A stretch of 7,841 bases of DNA from Acholeplasmataceae bacterium (GTDB lineage Bacteria > Bacillota > Negativicutes > Acidaminococcales > Acidaminococcaceae), in the NCBI GenBank assembly GCA_012744295.1, contig JAAYIB010000010.1, positions 1 through 7,841 on the forward strand, in the 5' to 3' direction. Below are positions 1 to 5,321 of this stretch, one piece after another. The position numbers and the translations under genes were made by a program. A model generated the notes under the pieces. That model saw only the letters and a program-made list of their open reading frames with translations. It was not told the origin of the DNA and searched no databases. The first letter of the stretch is position 1, and every line of letters begins with the position of its first letter.

Positions 1-30
1 AACCATACCATGAGGTATGGTTCCTTTTTT
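1..30 (+). terminator. Rho-independent terminator, first copy
   Basis: A perfect 9-bp inverted repeat (AACCATACC at 1-9, GGTATGGTT at 14-22) with a 4-nt ATGA loop is followed by CC and six T residues (25-30). This is a classic intrinsic terminator on the + strand. It would end transcription of a gene lying left of the window, which is not visible. On the opposite strand no T-tract can be judged because the window begins here. Confidence 0.85.
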
Positions 31-56
31 ATGTATGAGGCTTTCTATCCGGACAG
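1..56 (+). repeat. Direct repeat copy 1 (terminator plus tail)
   Basis: These 56 bases recur at 154-210 with a single substitution (T18 versus C171) and one extra T in the T-tract of the second copy. The unit contains the terminator hairpin, its T-tract and a tail ending in ATCCGGACAG. The repeat may extend left beyond the window edge, so the true boundary of the unit is unknown. Confidence 0.9.
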
Positions 57-153
57 GCCTCGGCCCGGGACGCATGAGGCGCACGCGAGGAAGGAGCGAT
101 AGCGGCTCAGCGGTTCGAGCGCAGTGAGAACGCCCTTGGCGGCGCTGCCGGAA
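57..153. other. GC-rich spacer between the two terminator repeats
   Basis: This 97-bp segment is about 71% G+C (69 of 97 by hand count), clearly richer than the sequence around it. It has several short self-complementary stretches, for example CGCC-CTT-GGCG near 131-141, but no convincing long stem. No start codon with a ribosome binding site or plausible gene is seen on either strand. It resembles an intergenic repetitive element in character, but that cannot be shown from one copy. Confidence 0.5.
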
Positions 154-184
154 AACCATACCATGAGGTACGGTTCCTTTTTTT
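154..184 (+). terminator. Rho-independent terminator, second copy
   Basis: AACCATACC (154-162) and GGTACGGTT (167-175) pair around the loop ATGA, followed by CC and seven T residues (178-184). One central A-C mismatch, caused by the T-to-C change at 171, makes this stem weaker than the first copy. It lies about 50-60 bp upstream of the hyf promoters, so the two terminators in series would insulate the operon from read-through. Confidence 0.75.
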
Positions 185-210
185 ATGTATGAGGCTTTCT
201 ATCCGGACAG
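154..210 (+). repeat. Direct repeat copy 2 (terminator plus tail)
   Basis: This is the second copy of the 56-bp unit at 1-56, with one substitution and one inserted T. The start-to-start distance is 153 bp. After base 210 the copies diverge: copy 1 leads into the GC-rich spacer, copy 2 into the promoter region of the hyf-like operon. Confidence 0.9.
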
Positions 211-231
211 AAGTCTTTAAGCAGGCGTGGT

Positions 232-260
232 TTCACTTCCTTATCTTGATATGATATAAT
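232..260 (+). promoter_or_regulatory. Candidate sigma-A promoter P1 of the hyf-like operon (extended -10)
   Basis: TTCACT (232-237, 4 of 6 to the -35 consensus), a 17-bp spacer and a perfect TATAAT (255-260) preceded by TGA, an extended -10 element. Transcription would start near 267 and give a leader of roughly 20-40 nt before the first gene. It overlaps candidate P2. Confidence 0.6.
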
Positions 261-274
261 AAACAGATTATAAG
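246..274 (+). promoter_or_regulatory. Candidate sigma-A promoter P2, overlapping P1
   Basis: TTGATA (246-251, 5 of 6 to TTGACA), a 17-bp spacer and TATAAG (269-274, 5 of 6 to TATAAT). Its start site would fall near 281, only about 8 nt before the ATG at 289 but a workable 23 nt before the alternative TTG start at 304. Which promoter is used cannot be decided from sequence. Confidence 0.45.
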
Positions 275-288
275 TTCCAATAAATTAC

Positions 289-2310
289 ATGGGGATGAAC
301 AAGTTGGCAATAATTGATGGATATCTGTTCAAAGCAGCACTGCTTTGTTACATACTTGGAGTATCGGCCGTCTTGCTGCCTAAAAGACGCCAGCTTTTTG
401 CGCACTATTTTTCAATGACTATGGGCATTATAGGCAGCGCGGCGATTATGCTGCTGTCCATTTCCTATTTTCACAGGCAGGATTTCTCGTTGCTCAAGCT
501 GACTTTCATAGGTTCCAACTTGTACGCAGTAGACTCCTGGAGCGCGTTCTTTCTTATGATTACTGGCTTTGGAGGTGTTATCACTTCACTATACAGTGTC
601 GGTTATTCCCTGAATTATGTCGGCAAGAGAATTCGCGTGCTTGCCGGCTTATGGAACTTATTTTTGCTCTCTATGGTAATGGTTCTTACCGGCAGAAGCG
701 CATTTACGTTTTTATTTGCCTGGGAGATTATGGCGATAGTATCCTTTTTGCTTGTCAACCATGAGTCGGAGCACAAGCAAACCTGGCAGGCTGCGTATCA
801 ATATCTTGTCATGACGCACATCGGAACAGGCGCAATTATGATTGCTTTTTTTATTGTCGGTAGCGCTTCCGCAGGCCTCGGCTTTCATGAACTGAACAAT
901 TCTGTCTTAAGCGGTTTCAATCGTGATGCGGCTTTCCTTGCTGCTTTTCTCGGTTTCGCCCTTAAAGCCGGCCTTGTTCCTTTGCACGTTTGGCTGCCTA
1001 ACGCACATCCGGCGGCACCGAGCCATGTTTCCGCAATTATGTCAGGCGTGATGCTGAAGATTGCGGTGTATGGGTTTGGCCGCTTTATTTTTGGTTTTCT
1101 GGGCCCCGTAGAGTTTTCGTGGGGCCTTGCAGTTTTTATAGTTGGGCTGATATCGGCGTTTTTTGGGGCTCTCTATGCGCAAATGGAAAATGACGTTAAA
1201 CGGATTTTAGCCTATTCAAGTGTTGAAAACATGGGAATTATCTTTGCGGCACTCGGCCTTGGCATGCTGCTCCTGACTCGCCAACATTATATGCCGGCGA
1301 TACTTGGCTTTACTGCGGCTCTGATTCATTCCTTGAACCATTCTGTGATGAAGACGTTAATGTTCATGGCAGCAGGAGCCGTGAGCCACGCCGTGGGTGA
1401 CAAGAGCCTGGAGAAAATGGGCGGTCTGGCCAAAAGAATGCCCTGGACGGCCTTTGCGGCCCTGTGTGCTTCCTTGTCGCTGGCATCATTGCCATTGACA
1501 GGAGGTTTTGTCGGTGAATGGCTTTTGCTTAATGCTATCGTTTTAATGCCTCAAAACGATGGGGGATCTCAAATCAGAATTCTGGCCGCCTTTGGCATCA
1601 TTATGCTTGGCCTTTCCGGAGCTCTTGGCTTTGGCTGTTTTGTAAGGTTCTTCGGTGTGGGCTTTTTAGGCAGGCCGCGCTCGCATCGTGCCGAGAACGC
1701 CCACGAGTCTCCTTTTTCCATGATAGCAGCGATGCTCTGCGGAGTTTTTATGGTATTTCTTGCAGGTATTGCTGCCCAGCCTATTGTTGCAATTGTTCAG
1801 GAGGTCGCAGTTCGTAACGCCTTGCCTGCTGTAGCAGTTGGCGAAGGCGGCCTCGCGCTTTGGACGGATGCTTCAGGGCTGCTTGCATACGAACCTGCCA
1901 TCTTGTTTGTAGTTCTTGCCGTTGTTGGCTTATTGCTGTGGTTAGTTGCTTTCCGCGGGCTTAAGACAAGGCAGAGCACAACGACATGGAATTGCGGAAC
2001 TTGTCCGCAGCTTAAACAACAGTATTCGGGAACAGGTTTCTCCAAGCCTGTCAGGCGTGCGTTTGACTTTCTTTTAAAACCAAGGCGCGAGGTTGTGTTC
2101 CTGCAGAAAGAACACAAATATTTCGGCAGAAACATGTTGTTTACGTTAACCATACCCGATAGGTTTACGGAAAAACTCTACATACCGCTGCAGCATCGGC
2201 TGGTAAAAATTGCTTCATTGCTGAGGCGAATTCAGACCGGCAGCGTCAGGATGTATGTGGCGTACGTGCTGGCCGCGATGGTCGGCGTGTTGATTTGGGG
2301 GGCGCTCTAA
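289..2310 (+). CDS. hyfB: Hydrogenase-4 component B-like antiporter subunit (HyfB/HycC family)
   Basis: A large polytopic membrane protein of 673 aa, close to E. coli HyfB in length, belonging to the proton-translocating antiporter-like (NuoL/M/N, Mrp) family. The expected charged channel residues are visible: E146 in FAWEIM, K226 and H233 in LKAGLVPLHVWLP, K304 in VKRILAYSS, H347, H351 and K355 in the HSLNHSVMK segment, and E410 in GGFVGEW. After the antiporter core comes the HyfB/HycC-type C-terminal extension, with W567-N-C-G and a final hydrophobic helix (about 650-670). Inferred role: ion translocation driven by the hydrogenase module. The start is uncertain. ATG 289 has no Shine-Dalgarno sequence, whereas TTG 304 lies 5 nt after GGGGATGA (291-298), which pairs well with the 16S tail. 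TTG 304 (668 aa) may be the true start, and the next gene also starts with TTG. Confidence 0.93.
   Translation: MGMNKLAIIDGYLFKAALLCYILGVSAVLLPKRRQLFAHYFSMTMGIIGSAAIMLLSISYFHRQDFSLLKLTFIGSNLYAVDSWSAFFLMITGFGGVITSLYSVGYSLNYVGKRIRVLAGLWNLFLLSMVMVLTGRSAFTFLFAWEIMAIVSFLLVNHESEHKQTWQAAYQYLVMTHIGTGAIMIAFFIVGSASAGLGFHELNNSVLSGFNRDAAFLAAFLGFALKAGLVPLHVWLPNAHPAAPSHVSAIMSGVMLKIAVYGFGRFIFGFLGPVEFSWGLAVFIVGLISAFFGALYAQMENDVKRILAYSSVENMGIIFAALGLGMLLLTRQHYMPAILGFTAALIHSLNHSVMKTLMFMAAGAVSHAVGDKSLEKMGGLAKRMPWTAFAALCASLSLASLPLTGGFVGEWLLLNAIVLMPQNDGGSQIRILAAFGIIMLGLSGALGFGCFVRFFGVGFLGRPRSHRAENAHESPFSMIAAMLCGVFMVFLAGIAAQPIVAIVQEVAVRNALPAVAVGEGGLALWTDASGLLAYEPAILFVVLAVVGLLLWLVAFRGLKTRQSTTTWNCGTCPQLKQQYSGTGFSKPVRRAFDFLLKPRREVVFLQKEHKYFGRNMLFTLTIPDRFTEKLYIPLQHRLVKIASLLRRIQTGSVRMYVAYVLAAMVGVLIWGAL
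291..306 (+). promoter_or_regulatory. Ribosome binding site favouring a TTG start at 304 for hyfB
   Basis: GGGGATGA (291-298) can pair at seven of eight positions, one of them G-U, with the extended anti-Shine-Dalgarno sequence. It ends 5 nt before TTG 304, in frame with the longer reading frame. The ATGs at 289 and 295 lie at or inside this element and have no separate site of their own. Ribosome profiling or N-terminal peptides would decide. Confidence 0.5.
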
Positions 2311-3192
2311 TTGGATTATCATTTAATTTATGACACTTCGCTGACTTTTATTCAAATGTTAACGATTGCTTTTTTGGCCCCGTTGGCCTCCGGCGTAACA
2401 AAAAAAACAAAGGCTTTGCTGCAGGGAAGAAAAGGCGCTTCAATCTTTCAGGATTATAATGACCTTCGTAAGTGGTGGCAAAAGGAGACAATTACGTCTC
2501 CTTTTACAGGACCGATATTCCTTTTGGCTCCGTTTATATATTTGCTGACCGCTTTTTTGGCGGCTTTTTTGCTGCCCTTGGCAGAAACGGGACTCAGACT
2601 GGCAGATATTTTTGTTTTTGTCGGCGTCCTCGCAGTCGGACGCTTCTTCATGGTTCTGGCCTCTTTTGATGCCGCGACGGCCTTCGGAGGAATGGGCGGC
2701 TCCCGCGAAACCTTCGTTGCCGTTCTCATCGAGCCGGTTTTGTTTCTTTCGATCTTGCTGCTTGCTCTGCGAACGGGCGAAACCACGATTTCAGGCATGA
2801 TGGGCGTCGGCGGCCTTGAACTGAATGTGTCTGGCATACTTGCCTGTACGGCTTTCTTTATTCTCCTTTTGGCTGAGAACGGGCGTCTGCCGATAGATAA
2901 CCCGGATACGCATCTTGAACTGACAATGATTCATGAAGGAATGCTTCTTGAATACTCGGGCAGATTGCTGGCCATAATTCACTTGGCGAGCATGATTAAA
3001 AGCTTATTGTATATCTTGCTGTTTGCGTTTCTTTTTCTGCCCTTGGACTTGCCGCTGGCGGCAAAGGCTTTGCTGACGACGATAGCAATAGCCATAATGG
3101 AATCCTTGAATAATAAGTTGCGCCTGTTTAAAATACAGGGCTATCTCTTAGCGACAGCCGGCTTGTTGCTGCTGGCAGTCGTTGCACAGTGA
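2311..3192 (+). CDS. hyfC: Hydrogenase-4 component C-like membrane anchor (HyfC/HycD/NuoH family)
   Basis: A 293-aa polytopic membrane protein, slightly shorter than E. coli HyfC/HycD. It carries the NuoH-type signatures of the subunit that links the soluble arm to the ion-pumping arm: QGRKG (38-42) with the downstream QDYNDL, GGMGGSRET (126-134), and the long acidic stretch beginning AENGRLPIDNPDTHLE at 188 and continuing through EGMLLEYSGR to 218. In this family that loop contacts the small subunit near the proximal cluster. It starts with TTG directly after the hyfB stop TAA (2308-2310) with no gap. The G-run at 2297-2302 lies 8 nt upstream as its ribosome binding site. Inferred role: structural anchor and energy-coupling element of the complex. 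Family assignment is firm; ion specificity is not readable. Confidence 0.94.
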   Translation: MDYHLIYDTSLTFIQMLTIAFLAPLASGVTKKTKALLQGRKGASIFQDYNDLRKWWQKETITSPFTGPIFLLAPFIYLLTAFLAAFLLPLAETGLRLADIFVFVGVLAVGRFFMVLASFDAATAFGGMGGSRETFVAVLIEPVLFLSILLLALRTGETTISGMMGVGGLELNVSGILACTAFFILLLAENGRLPIDNPDTHLELTMIHEGMLLEYSGRLLAIIHLASMIKSLLYILLFAFLFLPLDLPLAAKALLTTIAIAIMESLNNKLRLFKIQGYLLATAGLLLLAVVAQ

Positions 3193-3205
3193 GGTGCTGA
3201 TTATG
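3191..3205 (+). promoter_or_regulatory. Ribosome binding site deciding the hyfE start
   Basis: GAGGTG at 3191-3196 overlaps the hyfC stop codon (TGA, 3190-3192) and lies 6 nt before ATG 3203. The overlap suggests translational coupling of hyfE to hyfC. It supports the 209-aa product over an extended 216-aa reading from TTG 3182. Confidence 0.75.
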
Positions 3206-3832
3206 GAACAATTGGTCATGGTGTTGCTGTTCATAGTTTTTTTGCAAAACCGCATCATGGATTTACGTAAAGCGGTTCTTTGCCTGTGCGCTCAATCTGC
3301 CGTTATTGCCGGAGCCTGCTTGATTATGGGGCTGGCAGGAGGGCACGGGGTGCAAGGACTTCTTCCGGTTTTGATGACAATCCTGGTCAAAGTCTGCCTG
3401 ATTCCTTACGCGCTTTTTCGTTTGATTGGGAAACTGACCGATCCAAAGGAAATTGTCTCCGGTATCAACACCAATTATTCTACCGGCTTGAGCGCAGTTT
3501 TTTTAATGCTGTCATATCTGATAGTTGATAAAATGCTTCCGGGCGTAGGCAATAGAGACATAATGGCTTCCTCGATGGGATTGATCCTGATCGGACTTGT
3601 GCTCATTGTAATGAGAAGCAGGGCTATTATGCAGATTGTCGGTCTGATGACGATGGAAAACGGAATTTACCTGCTGGGGCTTGCGATGACGGAGGGGCTG
3701 CCCTTAGTTATAGAACTGGGCGTGTTTTTTGACGTTTTGGTTGCGGTTCTAGTTCTGGTTATTTTGGCCAACCGGCTGAATGTTTCGTTTATGACAACTG
3801 ACACTAATGTTTTAAGACGGCTGAAGGGATGA
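3203..3832 (+). CDS. hyfE: Hydrogenase-4 component E-like subunit (HyfE, NuoK-like)
   Basis: A 209-aa hydrophobic protein whose C-terminal half resembles NuoK. Two membrane-embedded glutamates sit in the family motifs: E152 in VGLMTMENGIYLLG and E171 in PLVIELGVFFDVLV, the counterparts of the NuoK channel glutamates. E. coli HyfE has a similar length. The start is set at ATG 3203 because GAGGTG (3191-3196) lies 6 nt upstream. A longer in-frame TTG at 3182 would overlap hyfC and lacks a site. The gene begins 10 nt after the hyfC stop. HycE-type formate hydrogenlyase-1 lacks this subunit, so its presence places the complex with the larger Hyf type, in which NuoK-like and extra antiporter-like subunits are thought to add pumping capacity. 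Confidence 0.92.
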   Translation: MEQLVMVLLFIVFLQNRIMDLRKAVLCLCAQSAVIAGACLIMGLAGGHGVQGLLPVLMTILVKVCLIPYALFRLIGKLTDPKEIVSGINTNYSTGLSAVFLMLSYLIVDKMLPGVGNRDIMASSMGLILIGLVLIVMRSRAIMQIVGLMTMENGIYLLGLAMTEGLPLVIELGVFFDVLVAVLVLVILANRLNVSFMTTDTNVLRRLKG

Positions 3833-3836
3833 TAAG

Positions 3837-5321
3837 ATGCAAAATCTGATATATGGAATGCTTGCGGTGCCGTTGCTTTTTGTGCTGGCAGCGCTGAGCC
3901 GCAGACTGTCAAACAACGTCTTGCATGCCTTGAATCGCTTGACGGCAGCCATTGTCTCGATTATTTTTAGCTATATGCTGGCTATGAGAAAGCCCGGGCA
4001 GATTTTTTCAGAAGGCTATTTCTACCTGGACGCCTTAAGTTTTTGGATGCTGCTGATTGTAGTGACTTTATATTTTGCCTCCTCCTGGGTTTCGAAATCC
4101 TATCTGGTCAGGGAAGACAAGCGCGGATATCTTGCCAGGACGCCGGATCAGATAGGACGTTATTACGCCTTGTTTCAGCTTTTTGTCTGGACAATGCTGG
4201 CCGTGCTTACGTTGAAGAACCTGGGGCTGATGTGGGTAGGGATAGAGGCTACGACACTTGTCTCCGCCTTGCTTGTTTCCTTCAAGTTTACAAGGTCGGC
4301 ATTAGAAGCAACCTGGAAATATATAATGGTTTGCACGGTCGGAATCTGTCTTGCCCTTTTGGGAACGATCATTCTATATTATGCGCAGTTTGCGGCGCTG
4401 GGAACCGAAAAAGCTTTGAACTGGCCCTGGCTGAGCCAAAATGCCGGTTTGCTCAATCCTTCGCTGGTCAAATTGTCTTTCTTGTTCATTTTTGTCGGCT
4501 ATGGTACCAAAATAGGACTGGCTCCAATGCACACCTGGCTGCCGGATGCTTACAGCGAGGCTCCGTCCTTGATCAGCGGTCTTTTGTCCGGGGCTCTCTG
4601 CACCTGTGCCCTTTACGTTCTGATACGAAACCTGATTATTGCAGTACCGGCGGTCGGGGTCTCGTACGTTACAACACTGTTTTCTTTCTTTGCCCTCCTG
4701 ACAGTTGCTGTTGCGGTGCCTTTTGTCGTTGTGCAAAGGGACATAAAACGTTTGCTGGCATATTCCAGCATGGAAAACATAGGTATCATGCTGGTCGGTT
4801 TGAGCGTGTTTACAAGCATCTCGCTCGGTGCTACGCTTTTGCACATGGCAAATCATGCCCTGATAAAATTTGTTCTTTTTTATATTGCCGGAACCATCGT
4901 TCAGGAGTTTCAAACTAAAAACATGATGCGAATTCACGGACTGTCCCAAGAGGCGCCGCATACGGCAACCTTTCTGTTACTGGGAATGATTGGCATACTC
5001 GGCATGCCGCCTTTTGGATTGTTTTACAGCAAATTCAGCATCATTATGTCACTGTTTGCCGGCGGTCACTATTTGCTGGGCACGGTTATGGTGACGCTTT
5101 TGGCGGGTGTGCTGATCGGTATTTTGTATCACGTCATGCGTATGCTTTCCGGAAGGGCCAAAAGAAAAGCCTGCTCGGACCTGCTTGACCACACTGACGC
5201 GCCGCTGCTTGCCGCGATGCTGTTTGCCTCGATGTTGCTGGGCGTTTTCTGGCAACAGATACCCGTATTAAACAATCTGCTCGTTGAAGCGTCAAGAATA
5301 ATTGCCGGAGGTGTTCAGTAA
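3837..5321 (+). CDS. hyfF: Hydrogenase-4 component F-like antiporter subunit (HyfF family)
   Basis: A 494-aa polytopic membrane protein, the second antiporter-like subunit of the operon and somewhat shorter than E. coli HyfF. Channel residues are in place: E137 in WVGIEATTL, K225 and H232 in GTKIGLAPMHTWLPDA, K304 in IKRLLAYSSMENIG, H340 and K344 in NHALIKFVLF, and K399 in GLFYSKF at the position of the terminal channel residue. The gene starts 4 nt after the hyfE stop, with AAGGGA about 7 nt upstream, and its stop shares one base with the next ATG (TAATG). Together with HyfB, HyfC and HyfE it gives several possible ion paths. It could equally be called NuoN/MbhH-like; the operon context makes HyfF the better name. 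Confidence 0.93.
   Translation: MQNLIYGMLAVPLLFVLAALSRRLSNNVLHALNRLTAAIVSIIFSYMLAMRKPGQIFSEGYFYLDALSFWMLLIVVTLYFASSWVSKSYLVREDKRGYLARTPDQIGRYYALFQLFVWTMLAVLTLKNLGLMWVGIEATTLVSALLVSFKFTRSALEATWKYIMVCTVGICLALLGTIILYYAQFAALGTEKALNWPWLSQNAGLLNPSLVKLSFLFIFVGYGTKIGLAPMHTWLPDAYSEAPSLISGLLSGALCTCALYVLIRNLIIAVPAVGVSYVTTLFSFFALLTVAVAVPFVVVQRDIKRLLAYSSMENIGIMLVGLSVFTSISLGATLLHMANHALIKFVLFYIAGTIVQEFQTKNMMRIHGLSQEAPHTATFLLLGMIGILGMPPFGLFYSKFSIIMSLFAGGHYLLGTVMVTLLAGVLIGILYHVMRMLSGRAKRKACSDLLDHTDAPLLAAMLFASMLLGVFWQQIPVLNNLLVEASRIIAGGVQ

Noticed and set aside
1..210. A CRISPR array or riboswitch in the leader
   Set aside because: Only two repeat copies with a single 97-bp spacer, and the repeat is a terminator hairpin with a T-tract. 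No riboswitch core that I recognise is present.
1102..1126. GGCCCC / GGGGCC inverted repeat in hyfB
   Set aside because: Only 6-bp arms with a 13-nt loop inside a coding region; within what chance would give.
1797..2837. Antisense frames opposite the end of hyfB (1797-2153) and in hyfC (2454-2837)
   Set aside because: Low-complexity basic or Thr/Ser/Lys-rich translations antisense to conserved membrane-protein genes; shadows of the coding strand.
3182..3202. A longer hyfE starting at TTG 3182
   Set aside because: It would overlap hyfC and has no Shine-Dalgarno site, while ATG 3203 has GAGGTG at ideal spacing and matches family length better.
4043..4918. A 291-codon + strand reading frame inside hyfF
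   Set aside because: It lies wholly within the well-supported hyfF frame, has no ribosome binding site and has a Cys/Arg-rich translation typical of an out-of-frame shadow.
4374..4961. A 195-codon antisense reading frame opposite hyfF
   Set aside because: Its translation is rich in Gln, Arg and His with no recognisable motif, and it is fully antisense to a conserved gene with no promoter or ribosome binding site evident.
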